Shown here: positions 36,861-48,629 of the stretch, piece after piece
Numbering within the stretch: the stretch's first letter is position 1
Layout: each line of letters opens with the position of its first letter
Assembly (NCBI RefSeq): GCF_900964775.1
Contig: NC_041808.1
Span: 4,298,595-4,362,594, forward strand
Source of the DNA: Scleropages formosus
Taxonomy: Eukaryota; Chordata; Actinopteri; Osteoglossiformes; Osteoglossidae
DNA: 64,000 nucleotides
Reading direction: 5' to 3'
Notes under the pieces: generated by a model
What the model saw: the letters and a program-made list of their open reading frames with translations, nothing else
Told to the model about the DNA's origin: nothing
Databases searched by the model: none
Made by a program: the position numbers and the translations under genes

Positions 36861-38242
36861 CTAGAGAGGTACCTTCTTTTCATTCTCAGACAGAGATGGG
36901 TACAATTCTGAAGCAGCTTGACCTGCATCTGGACCTGGACCAGGCTGGGGTTCAGGCCCACCTGAAGCCCAGTAAGGTGGGGGTGCCCGTGGAGCAGCTG
37001 ATGTTGGACACTGATCGAAACCAGTATAGGGAGGAGGTGCTCCGGGGACAGCTAAGGGCTGAAACACCCCTGGGCCACCTTGAGATGGAAATGGATTTAG
37101 AGCAGAATAGGGTGGAGGTGCTAATGGGTCAGTTTGTAGTGGGAAAATTCCTGCTCCAGAACAGGGTAGAGGATCTGTTCCTGGGTTTTGTTTCCTTAAA
37201 GCCCCATGTAATGGCTGGGGTGTTGGACAAGCAGCCCCAGGGGCAGTGGAGGGTGGATTTGTTTTGCATTTATTGCTGCCAGTGGCTCCACTTGCCCTGA
37301 CAGGACCAGGTTGTTTTGTTTTGGCAGCTGAATGAGACACATAGCTAGCAGGAAGAATGACAATGGGCATCTTGAGCTCTGGGTTTATGGCGTAGGGGAT
37401 GTCCAGGTAGACCTGCAAGGAAATAAACGAAACGGGACAAAATATTTATATTTTCACAACAAACGAATGACAATAGCCAGCAGGCAGCTGTTCGGACACT
37501 CAGGGCAGTATGGACCTGTGAGACACGTACCCGAATCTTGTACTCCACCTTGAGAATATCACAGTTCAGGATGGATACAGACAAGTCATGAGGAAGGCTG
37601 ACCATGCGAACATGGGTTTGCTCTGATTTTGCAGGAACTGGCTCCCCAGCTGCCTTTAGCACCGTATTCTTGTGCAGTTTCCTTTTCCCACTGGCAAAGA
37701 AGTTCTGTTTCTGAGTCACGCAGAACTTGGGTGTGATTTCTCGAGAAGTGCCGTTACTCACTTCCACCCTGACCTTCACCGTCTCGCCTGAAGGAAAGTC
37801 CAAATGAAAAACCCAAGTGACTTTTACAGGAAGAACGAAAGGCCATTTGTAGTGCTAGTACATATAATGGTTAAATAACTGTCTCCGTGTCTTTTACAAA
37901 TTAGCTAAACTTGTCTTTGATTGACAGTATTTAACTCTGTACTTCATTATTTCAGAAACATATTATTGTAAGCAAAACTCCAGAGCTTTAACTCGCAAGT
38001 AACACGTCATATTTAACATTGACTCTTTTCATGCCCAGAGGCTACGGTAATGTGTTTAATTTACAAATAAATAACAGATGGACTCATCTTACTGGTTAGT
38101 TCAACATCACCACTGGGAAGCAGCTCTGAGATCCAATAGGATTTCGGGTCAGATTAATCATATAAATTAGTCTGGAACATTAACATCCATCTTTATTAAT
38201 GTGTCGGTGAATGTAAGATGGAAATTTTTTAGTCTCAGAGGT

Positions 38243-38273
<31 letters not shown>

Positions 38274-41200
38274 TTTTCTGAACCGCTTGTCCCATACAGG
38301 GTAACGGGAAACCGGAGCCTACCCGGCAACACAGGGCGTAAGGCCAGAGGGGGAGGGGACACACCCAGGATGGGACGCCAGTCCATGACAAGGCACCCCA
38401 AGCGGGACTCAAACCCCAGACCCACTGGAGAGCAGGACCCGGTCCAACCCACTGCGCCACCGCGCCCCCTCTAGAGGTAAACATTAATAGCTATTAACTT
38501 AAAAATCCCAGGCAAATTTGCATTTTTATTCTTTATATTATGATTTTTTTCTACCAGCCATACATCACACACACATTAGCCGAAGTCACTTGTCCCGAGC
38601 GGGGTCGTGACGAGCCGGAGCGGAACCTGGCAACACAGGTCGTAAGGCTGGGGGGGGAGGGGACACACCCAGGACGAGACGCCAGTCTGTCACAAGGCAC
38701 CCCAAGGAGGACTCGAACCCCAGACCCGCCAGAGAGCAGGACCCGGCCAAGCCTGCTGTGCCACCACTCCCCCCAGCCATATATTTTCGTACTAATACAG
38801 CCCCACTTATTATATAAGGCTAGCTAATTAAACTAAAATATTGTAACTTGTATTACTCAGCTGTGGTGACCTGACAAATAGAACAAGTTCAGAGATACTT
38901 GTGTCATATCCAGTGAGTATAGAGAGCAGCACAGGCTTCTGAAAAGCCATCGAACAGTCTTCTCTCATCACCTTGCCTGAAGCTCGACTTATCCAGATTC
39001 ACCTTGAAGGTGACATTTCCAGAGGTGAAAACTTTAAATGTCTTTGTGATGATTCCTTGTTGGGGTAGCTGCAGGAGAAAAGACAAGACACAACTATGAT
39101 TTTCCTAAGATGACCATCCCTCTGGAGGAGGAAGACAGAAGAGTTTTTTTACACCACATCCATGCAATGTGGGTTTTATTGGTGAAAGACCCACTTCTCT
39201 ACTGGCAAATGGAGACTGAGAGTGATAGCAGATCCTTATCATATCTATATGTAGTAAGAGGTGGATAGTAACTTTTACTTTGTTACTTGTACGTAAACAA
39301 ACTTCTACAGAAATTTTACTTCTTGGCATTGACAGATCTTAGTTGAGTATATCTATGAATAAAAAATATCTTTATATTCTATTCATTTCTATCACCCTTT
39401 GCTCTCTAGCTATGTATTGCAAAGGAAAAGTTTAAACATTTACAATTATATGTTTAATTTTCTATGCCGATAAGACGCGGGGTGTTGCTACTAAAAGTAT
39501 TGCTAATAGTAACCAGATGCAAAGCAGAAAACAAGAAGCTGTAACCTAGTTAATATGGAAACACCTATTGCTTAGTTGGTAGGGAACGTTCCTTTCTGAA
39601 AAATTTTGTAGCAATGAGGAAAAAACCTATAAAAAGCAAGTTAACAACCTTGTAGCCAACAAAATGTATACCATGAACAAGTGACACACTGAACATGTAT
39701 GAAGTTTGTTATAAATTGTAAGAGTTTTTGTTGTTCGGAGAGACTCCCTGATCTCTCTTGCGAGCGAGAGACTCTCGACCTTCGGCTGAAGTAAACGATA
39801 CCACAAGCGAACCTTTCTCCCGCCTTTTATTAAGTTGGATGGTGCAAAATTTCTTCCACAGCATTTTCACATTTTATGTTTTCACTTTCTCTCGTTAAAA
39901 CCAATCAATTCACTTTTACAGTGAATGACTAGCTGTGTATGCCCATTGTCAACTGACTTTTGTGGATTTCTTTGGCCCATGTCAATTGTCTGTCAGTTTT
40001 CATTACTTTACAGTAAAGCTGGGTAGTTCCTCCTTATTGCATAAAGTGGTTGTCTGGAATCCCACCTCTGCCACCAATATATAGCCTTTTAGCAATGTAC
40101 TTACTCTCAACTGATACCGTATAAATACCGTGGTGTAAACATGGATAAAAAGTTGAATTTCCTTTGGATAAAGATTAAATGTAAAATGAATGACAGAAAT
40201 TTTCTCAGGTGGTGGGGTTGTCACCTTGCAAACCAAGGACACAAGCTTCAACCCCTGCTCCTGCTGCAGTTGTCACACCCACGACCTTGCTCCAAAAGCT
40301 CGCACCTGTCCAAAATCAGAGCAGCCGGGTATAAAGAAGCTGCACTTGCACCCCCTCATTGCGGAATCTCGTCAGAGAAACCCGTATCTCCTGTACTCAC
40401 GAGTGAACCACCGACTACCTACCCATCCTTCCCAGTCTCTCGTCCTCCTCCATCCCTCGCTCCCCACTCCCAATGTCCACGGCTCCCGACTCAGACATCA
40501 CCTCGTCAACCACAATTCACCCCGAGATCAACGTTTGTGCATCAACTGACCCACACCTGTTCCCGACCACTACTCTTGCCTGCTCTCCTGTGTATCAACA
40601 ATAAAGATCCTGCAACTGGGTCCACACACACATACCTCAATCTCCTGCACACTTCATTAACAGAAGTACACTTGATCAAGGCACTTAACGGATATAGTAG
40701 AAAATTATCCAGGTGTATAAATAGATAAGGAACTAAAAGCTCCTTAGTGCACAAAGTTAATCTTGCATCTCCCTTGGTCAGCTAAATGATGGTTAAAATT
40801 TATACCCTGCAGACTGTGATCTTTTATGTGTTTTGTATTAATTCGATTAATAGGTAATATCTCATGTTTTTTCCTCAATTTATTAAAAAGATATATGGAT
40901 AGGCACACACCATGAGCTGATGGGTGCTCAAGTCAACCTTTGACAGAAACATGAAGGGAGAGATGGCTCTGCTTGGTATCCGCCACGAACGACTCAGTTT
41001 GGCTTCCACCTTGTATTGTATAGAGCCGTGTTCTCCTGTAAAACTCGAGGGCAATCTCCTGAGAGGGGGAAAAGAGAAATCCTGCTGAAACATATACAAT
41101 GTTTGTGATAAAAGCCTGAGGACTCAAATATAAATAAATTAAACACCATCTCCGTGATTCCGTTACCCCATTCACCGCAGTCCTTACCCCTGTGGGAGCT

Positions 41201-42448
41201 GAAATATGAAGGGGTACGCATGACTTCCAGGCGCGAGGACAATATCACCTGCAAAAGAAACATCTTTATTTCATATTTATTTTTGGGTTACACGTGGAGA
41301 TGATTGACAGCATCCAGAATGAAACTATCACAATTTTTTAAAAAATTACTTGTACAGACCGTCCCCAGATTACGAGTTCTGTTCATAAGTCTGTCTTTAA
41401 GTCAGATTTGTATGTAAGTCGTAACAGTTAAGTATGTTTTGTATCTAACGTCAGTCAAATGTTTGTCTTAGTATAGATAGTTTATAGTGCCCCTTTTGAT
41501 GCATAAAAAACATTAAAGAAACACTTCCAGATACACTAAAAAATGTTTAATATAACAATAGAGTAATAATAATAATACCATGTAATGATAATAACGATAA
41601 CAACAATAAATATAACTACAGCATTTATAACAGAAACATAGACATAGCCTTTACATTCACATTTAAATGTATTCATTTAGAAGATGCTTTTTTTCCAAAG
41701 CAACGTACATCTCATAGGAAACACAATGTGTTCATTACATTAGGAGAAAGAGATACACAGATGCAGACGAGACGTGTGATTCTTAAGTACAGTTAAATTT
41801 GTTACTTTCCACCATATGAACCAATGTTCATCACACAAGTAGCTGCATAAAACTTTATCAAAATATCCACGATTCCTGATCACCTTCCAAGTAAAATTTT
41901 TCTTTTTTTTTTGTAATGGGGTGGTTCGTAACTACAGGTTGTACGTAAGTCAGACGTTTGTAACCAGGGGACTGCTTGTATGCAGTTTTTGAAGCTCACA
42001 TCAACACTTAATTTATCGCTCAGCAGCATTAACAGAAGCTTCAGACATATTTTGGTAAGAAAATATATTAGACCTTAGATATCGGAAACACATGATTATG
42101 TATGTATACATATGTATGTATGTATAACAGTTGACAGTCAAAAACAGTTTACTATTTACTATCATGACATAATGAATCACTTTCACCTTCATCTTTCTTG
42201 GGGGAAAGGAGGATTTTATCCAGTTTGAGGCACTTCTGTTTGGCGTCATAAATATCAATGCGATAGCCTTGCTGCTCAGTCCAGAAAACTTCTGCTTTGC
42301 CTCTGACTTTGACCAGTAGCGTTTTGATCTTGGTTTCCTTGGCAATCACCACAACCACCCGGCCTGCGAGGACATCTCCGTTGGAAAAGGTGTTCTGCTT
42401 ATTTACAGGGTTATAGCTTACAGAAATACTTTTCACTGAGTTTGACAT
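36861..42448 (-). CDS. Alpha-arrestin, ARRDC3-like (array gene B)
   Basis: Close paralogue of gene A with the same adaptor role expected. Exons in gene order: 42187-42448, 41188-41248, 40911-41058, 38972-39068, 37531-37787, 36861-37412. All six exon lengths (262, 61, 148, 97, 257, 552) equal those of gene A, giving 458 residues. The start is the ATG of [18 protein letters not shown]; an in-frame ATG 27 bases upstream is possible. The N- and C-arrestin halves are intact ([19 protein letters not shown] in the second). The tail has three PPPY motifs at about 374-377, 401-404 and 419-422. The motif that is PPHY in gene A is PPPY here, and the first of gene A's four is missing. Introns carry several SINEs, LTR-like fossils and a MITE-like element, none in an exon. 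Confidence 0.93.
38247..38472 (-). mobile_element. tRNA-derived SINE (family 1)
   Basis: Full-length reverse copy with flanking agaggtaaac at 38237-38246 and 38473-38482. Confidence 0.92.
38566..38772 (-). mobile_element. tRNA-derived SINE (family 1)
   Basis: Reverse copy with flanking ccagccatacat at 38554-38565 and ccagccatatat at 38773-38784. It is more diverged than its neighbour 100 bp away. Confidence 0.9.
40015..40195 (+). mobile_element. SINE family 2 copy
   Basis: Forward copy: ggaatcccacctctgcc box B-like region, then ctgataccgtataaat, and a tail ending aaatgtaaaatgaatgac. Confidence 0.6.
40271..40630 (+). mobile_element. Solo-LTR-like fossil
   Basis: A block starting tgtcacaccc with a gggtataaagaag promoter-like site at about 40328 and caataaagatcctgcaac near the end, the order expected of a fish Gypsy-type LTR. 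It shares its end with the copy at about 43705-44130. A fossil without coding parts; limits are approximate. Confidence 0.45.
41355..41974. mobile_element. MITE-like element with inverted ends
   Basis: About 45-bp imperfect terminal inverted repeats (cagaccgtccccagattacg against cagtcccctggttacaaacg), flanked by the perfect 6-bp duplication cttgta at 41349-41354 and 41975-41980. The inside is AT-rich, holds a SINE family 2 tail fragment at about 41655-41735 and has no transposase. The superfamily is not assigned. Confidence 0.75.
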
Positions 42449-42797
42449 CGTTCCGTGGGGATCCCCGAGAGGCAATCAGGTGAAAATGAGGTGCTTGCAA
42501 GGCGGGGGATATCTACTGCTTGTGCTTATCTCCTCCTACTTTTCTCACTTCCGTTGTAAGGGAGGTGCCAAAAAGTTTGTTTGCAGAGCTAGTCAGAGCA
42601 TTTCTAAAGGCTGGAGACATGCCTTGATTAAGTATATTACAGTCATTTACGGGTAGGATCTGGCTACTCTGTTTTCTCAGTCAACAGAACTTTGCCTGCA
42701 GGTGAAGTAGCAAGATTGACAATGAAGTTGATTAGAAAGTTTGCCATTGTTCAGGACTTACATTCAACTTCACTCAGACTTTTTCCATTACAAAATA

Positions 42798-43010
42798 CAC
42801 ACACACACACACTTTCTGAGCCGCCTGTCCCATACGGGGTCGTGGGGAACCAGAGCCTAACCTGGCAACTCAGGGCATAGGGCTGGAGGGGGAGGGGACA
42901 CACCCAGGACAGGACGCCAGTCCATCGCAAGGCACCCCAAGCTGGACTTGAGCACCAGACCCACTGGAGAGCAGGACCCGGTCCAACCCACTGCACCACC
43001 GTACCCCCTA
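42798..43010 (-). mobile_element. tRNA-derived SINE (family 1), pair member 1
   Basis: Reverse copy preceded by ccattacaaaatac (42784-42797) and followed by the same sequence, which also serves as the left flank of the next SINE. Confidence 0.92.
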
Positions 43011-43020
43011 CCATTACAAA

Positions 43021-43022
<2 letters not shown>

Positions 43023-43058
<36 letters not shown>

Positions 43059-43255
43059 TTTCTGAACCGCATGTCCCATATGGGGTCGTGGGGAGCCGGA
43101 GCCTACCCGGCAACACAGGGCGTAAGGCCGGAGGGGGAGGGGACACACCCAGGAGGGGACGCCAGTCCGCCGCAAGGCACCCCAAGCGGGACTCGAACCC
43201 CAGACCCACCTGAGAGCAGAACCCGGTCCAACCCACCGCGCCACCGCGCCCCCTC
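43023..43255 (-). mobile_element. tRNA-derived SINE (family 1), pair member 2
   Basis: Full-length reverse copy with a long (ca)n. It is followed by cattacaaaatat, the third copy of the shared target sequence, and is closer to the SINE consensus than pair member 1. Confidence 0.92.
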
Positions 43256-43704
43256 TCATTACAAAATATTCCCTATTAAATATTGGCTGAAGAAATAGTC
43301 AAAATACTGTAGTATTTTCTTTAACTTTATTATAGTGTACAAATACAAACTGAGAGGAGAATGAAATTAAGAAAAAAGAAGGAGAAAAATTACTGTGCTG
43401 ATTGCTGAGAAGCTGAAATAAGGCAGAGAAATGTGAATTGGATCAGACTGGGCAAAATCGCATTCTCTGCACACGAGTCTTAAGCATAAAAAATCAAAAA
43501 TTTATAAATTTTTCATTTTATAGGAGTTCTGAAAAAAATGTACATGTTGTGAAAATTCCATAATTCTAGACCCAAGATGACTGCTACACTGGTTTGTTAA
43601 ACAGAAAAGCAATGTTTATTTGCAAGAACACCAGACTGGAAAGTACTTCAGGGAAAAAGGTAGACACTTCGCACCGCAGAACTGCAGTCTCTGGTTGCTG
43701 GTGT

Positions 43705-44130
43705 CTCTTTGTGCAGACCGGGGACCCGGGTGTGGACCCAATTGCAGGATCGTTTGTTGCAAAGGTTCTTGGGACAAGGCAGTACTCGTAATCAGGGACA
43801 ATCGTGGTGAATCCGAGGCATAGACGTTGTACGTGGGGAGAATCCGAGGACATGGTCGATGAGGACGTTGCGAGGGTTGATGTCACAGCAGACAGGAAAA
43901 GGTACAAGAAGACAGGTGAGGGGAACAAGGAGGGAGGTAGACAAGAGAGAGCTGATAGGGCTCTGTGGAAGCACCACGATCACAGGAGGAACAATTGTCT
44001 CAAAGAGATTCCATGACTGGGAAGGAGGGGGCTTAGTTTTTATAGCTGACTGCTCCGATTGTCATCAGGTGCTTAATTGGAGTCAGTTGCTGCTGGTTGT
44101 GGTGCGGGTGTGGTCATGCAGTTGGTTTCT
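43705..44130 (-). mobile_element. Solo-LTR-like fossil
   Basis: On the minus strand, a promoter-like tataaaaac near 44042 and, at the far end, gatcctgcaattgggtccac, matching the end of the block at 40271-40630. Probably the same Gypsy-like LTR family. A fossil with no coding part; limits are approximate. Confidence 0.4.
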
Positions 44131-44378
44131 CTCTCTTGGTGAGTCACTATGAACCGTCATCTAAACAGACATCTGGTAGTCATGGCAACTAGATGTTTGT
44201 TCGAAGTCCCTAGGTGGAGGTGCTGGTGTGAAATAGTGAATATTCAATAAATTACATATTTCCAAAATGTTAATTTTTACCTGGAAAATTATATATACCT
44301 AAGCATCCTAAGATCTTCATGCAATTTAGTTCTTTTCAGTTCAGTTCAGTTTCATGTTTCTTCTGGCAATATCTACAG

Positions 44379-47300
44379 CTACTGAGGTTCTTTCCCCTCA
44401 GAGTCAGTTAGAGATGAGCAGTATTCAAACACACCTTCTACTGGATGTGTCTTTGGCTCAATTTGGGGTGTGCAAGGACACTCTTGGTAATCAGATTGAG
44501 ATTCCTCTGGGCAAGTCTGGGGTGGAAATGGGTCGGCAGCATTGCAGAGTAAAGGTGGACATTGACCGAATGAATTAAAGGCTGGAGGTGTGCTAGAGGA
44601 AGAATGAAGCGGAAGCATATCTGGTGCACCATCGAGTGGACATGATTCTGAAGAAGAGGGGTCACTGTTTTCACTGCCATTCCCAACTGCTCCGAATGGT
44701 GTCGGAATGTCTGGCTTGGTCGCCAAAGTACGTGCACAATCTTCAGAGACAATGACCAATGGGAAACCAATCCACGGGTCAGCTGCATACGGAACATCCA
44801 TATAGACCTGAAAAAAAAGAAATGAAGCAGAGCAGTTTTGAGAAATGGTAGCCATTATATGTCAAGGTGCAAACAAAATATTAGAAAAAATAGGGCACTT
44901 CCTGGATTAGGGGCCGGGTCATTAGTTCACAAATCATTTTAGTTGGAAAAATTTACGCTCGTTTTAAGGAACGAAGTTCTCCCCAACCCTCGACTCTGGA
45001 CATGTACCTTAAGGACATAATGCAACCTGATGATACTGCAGTTGAAAAAAGAAAGAGGCAGGTCATGGGGGATGGTGAGCATTTCGGTTAGACTCTGTTG
45101 TGTGTTGGTGGGAACTGGCTTCAGCATCCACTTTGCAACTCGAGTCGTGGAAGTTTTGGTTTCTCCTTCTGCGAAATACAGTTGAACTTGCTCCAAAGAG
45201 ATCTTGACAGCCAGTTCTCGTGAAGAGCAGTTGTCAGTTTCCACTGTGATCTTCATCGCCTCACCTGCAGAACAGTCCCAGCATTAGACACCTGTTCAGA
45301 AAACCAGGCCAACTACCGTATCTGCAAGCAAACCAAAAAGAACGGAGAACAATTTGCCTTTAACTATATTCCTCTATAGTTTTATAAAGTGTCACATATA
45401 AACACACAAACCTGTGATTTCTGTTACCATGAAAAAAACATTCCTTTACAGTTTGGCTCATATTAAGACAGAGATGAAACTGAGAGCCAGTATGTCACTT
45501 GCTTGGTATTGTCCTTTTTCCGGAGGACACCACAGTCCTCTGATAAAACATTTAGGTTAAACATCCCTAGCGGTTGTTGGACTGTTCAAGATCATTTTGG
45601 GGACTGCAAATCTCCACTCCTAAAAAGACTGCTCTGCTTGAGCAAAACTCATCACCTGGCATGTATGCCTTCTTATCCAATCTGGCATTCATGGAGACTC
45701 TCCCAGAAGTAAAAACACTGAACTTCTTCTCAACAGACCCATAGTGAGGTGTCTGTAGGACAAAGAGCACATGGAAACCCCTCACTCACAATTTATATTT
45801 TCACCAAGGAAAAGGCAAAGCAATACAACGGCTGTGTATAAATGTCAATGGTGAACAAATACTGCAGTGCAACTGGCAGTAGCGGTAAGGGTAGCACTTG
45901 TAAGGCGTTCACTCTGTTTTACACACCATCAGCCGAGGGCTGCTCACGCCAGCCTTTGACTGAAAGATGATCTCAACATCGTCTATTATTGGCAACCGCC
46001 AGGAACGCCTCAGTATGACCTTCAGGGTGTATTTGATTGAGCCATGACTCCCTTTAAAGGATGAAGGGATGTCCCTGTGAAGGAAAAAAAAAACAGAAAT
46101 CCGACTGAAAAATAGCCTGGAAAATTCTGGGAGAACCCAGTCTGGTCGTGAATCAAGGTGTCAAAGACTGCAGCGCTCAGGCTGCGGGGCAGTTCTTACT
46201 CTTTGGGAAGACGAAACTTAAATGGGTACATGTGGCTTCCAGCAGAAAGGGCAACACTGCCTGAAAAGAACAAGTTTACATTTTATAATAAAGCAGTGAC
46301 ATTTTTGGATGTTTGTGATAACTGACCATGAGCATTTGCAAACAAACTTCCCTTCTGTCTGACCTCCAAAGCACAGATTCACATCCCATTCTCACACCAA
46401 ATGCAGCGATTCCTCTGGAGACACTCCCAGGTGACAGATAAACCTGAGCGTTACAATACTGAAAGCACCATAAGCTCTTTTAACAAACCTGCTATATTAA
46501 TATATTAATGTAATATACATTAATTATGTTTATTAATATAATGGATTAGCGTTATCGCTGTAGCCTGTAGCAGTCAACACAAAAAGCAAGGAATCCACTT
46601 CTCGTGGCAAGTGCGGCAAATATAGTACTGTGCAAAAGTCTTAGGCACCTGGTTGGGGTAAAAAGCTGTAAAGCTGTAAAGTGAGAATGCTTACAAAAAT
46701 AATGTTCTTAATTAACACACACACTCACACAGGCTAAAGCCGCTTGTCCCAAGTGGAGTCGCGGCGAGCCGAAGGCGAACCCGGCAACACAGGGCACAGG
46801 GCTGGAGGAGGAAGGGACACACTCAGAGCAGGATGCCAGCCCGTCACAAGACACCCCAAGCAGGACTCGAACCCCAGACCCGCCAGAGAACAGGGCCAAA
46901 GCCGCTGCGCCACCACGCCCCCCTCTTAAGTAATAAACATTTAAAAATAAAAATTACTGAATAAATTCCTACAAAGCTTAGTAACCATCCGTCATCAACA
47001 ACTGCTTGTCCCGAGCAGGGTCGCAGCAGGCTCAGCCGGGTCTCGCTCTCTGGTGGGTCTGGGGTTCGAGTCCTGCTGTGGGTGCCTTGCGATGGACTGG
47101 CGCCCCATCCTGGGTGTGTCCCCTCCCCCTCCAGCCTTACGCGAGTGTTGCGAGGTTAGACTCCGGTTTGCTGCGACCCCACTTGGGACAAGCGGTTTCA
47201 GTCAATGTGTGTGTGATGTGTCTGAGCTGAATTAATTTCTCTTCCCACATGTCAAGGTCCCCATTTGTGAAATGCTCTCACAACAGATGGTGCAGCGAGA

Positions 47301-48629
47301 GACCTTTAACGCTCAAATATCAACTGTGGACGTCACCGGAAAGCAGAAGAGCTTAACTGATTATAGTAACTATTTAACTACTCTTAAATGTCAAAGGAAC
47401 AACTGCTCTAATATTGGGGTGTTAACACATCTCAAGTGGAGTTAGTAAGTATGCATAACATGATGGCCATGACACTGAAGCTGGACTACGTATTTGGGGA
47501 AATACCTGCTAATGCAGTGCTGCCGCTCCACATGGGCCTTGTCATTTATCACCTTACCAAGCATCAGCCATCATGGGAAATAATTAATTCTGACAATTTT
47601 GTTTATATTTCTATTACATTCATTTATTTAGCAGACGCTATTGTCCAAAGCAACTTCCAATGAACTCTATGTAGTGTTATCAGCCCACGCACCTTATTCA
47701 CCGCGGTGACTTACACTGCTAGATACACTACTTCCAATGGGTCGCTCATCCGTACATCAGTGGAACACACACACTCACTCTGTCACTCACACACTGTGGG
47801 TGAACCTGAGCAGCATGTCTTTGGCATCACAACCCTGGACATTTTAGTGTAAGCCAGTAGTAAGAATAGCTGCTGTGATAATAATTAACAGATCTTTCCA
47901 ATCAGTGCAACCTGTAAGGAGAACTTCCTTAAACCACAGTGCTAAGTGTGAAACTCATGGATCTGTTTTCTTTAACCAGTGATCATGACAGGCTTTCCAA
48001 GAGTCAATAAACGACAGCAGTTAAGGATCATAAATAAGCACAATAAAACAAGATGGGGGTGAGATGGCGCAGTGGGTTGGACCAGGTCCTGCTCTCCGGT
48101 GGGTCTGGGGTTCGAGTCCCGCTTGGGGTGTCTTGCGACGGACTGGTGTCCTGTCCTGGGTGTGTCCCTTACGCCGGGTAGGCTCCATGACCCCGAATGG
48201 GACAAGGGTGTGTGTATTCATCAACATATTGGTCTGTAAATAGCTTTAAAATCAAGACAGCAATTTGTGAAAAACAATTTAAGATTATTCCCTTTGTACT
48301 CGGTGGGTTCAGAACTCACCGTTATCGATAACATTTTCATAGTTTGTGTTAAAAATGTAAAGGGTCCAACCTTCAGCGTTTGACGGTCTAAGGAGGATGT
48401 GGTCCAGTCTGAAATATTCATCTTTTGCAGAATATGTGTCATTTACGCCAATACTTTGCACCTCCCAATGCACCTTGGCTCGGCCCCGCACTTTGATGAC
48501 CAGCTCCTGGACTTTGGTATCCTTGGTCAGCTGGAGGATCACCTTGCCGCCCAGCACATCTCCACAGCGGAAGGTGTTCTGCTCATTTATAACATTATAC
48601 AGCAGACAGAAGCGCACGGGAGAGGGCAT
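44379..48629 (-). CDS. Alpha-arrestin, ARRDC3-like, PPxY-less (array gene C)
   Basis: Third and most divergent array member. Exons in gene order: 48320-48629, 46200-46260, 45927-46074, 45656-45752, 45008-45264, 44379-44807. The four internal exon lengths (61, 148, 97, 257) are identical to genes A and B, proving common descent. Exon 1 is 48 bases longer and the last exon shorter, giving 433 residues. The arrestin halves remain ([38 protein letters not shown]). The tail keeps low-complexity Ser/Pro character, but no PPxY motif is seen: the nearest are PPAF and PPLL. Known alpha-arrestins recruit NEDD4-type ligases through PPxY, so this copy probably works differently or as a competitor. The start could instead be the ATG at 48638. 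Confidence 0.9.
46716..46923 (-). mobile_element. tRNA-derived SINE (family 1)
   Basis: Reverse copy with flanking tcttaattaa at 46706-46715 and tcttaagtaa at 46924-46933. Confidence 0.88.
46988..47215 (+). mobile_element. tRNA-derived SINE (family 1), 5'-inverted
   Basis: The first about 45 bases are the SINE's own tail in reverse complement (aactgcttgtcccgagcag). The forward body follows from about 47035 to the tail, so the element can fold back. Box A is missing. Confidence 0.8.
47216..48054. other. Intron 1 of array gene C, no other gene
   Basis: AT-rich intronic DNA. A SINE family 2 tail fragment lies at about 47610-47665 (catttatttagcagacgct, then ccaaagcaacttcc). Confidence 0.5.
48055..48216 (+). 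mobile_element. tRNA-derived SINE (family 1), internally deleted
   Basis: Forward copy with clear boxes A and B. It jumps from gggtgtgtccc to ttacgccgggtaggctc, missing the usual cctccccctccggcc segment, and has a damaged tail. Confidence 0.85.

Noticed and set aside
39590-39850. Possible further LTR-like fossil in an intron of arrestin gene B
   Set aside because: A tataaaaag word and a pyrimidine-rich end were noticed, but there is no flanking duplication and no second copy in the window.
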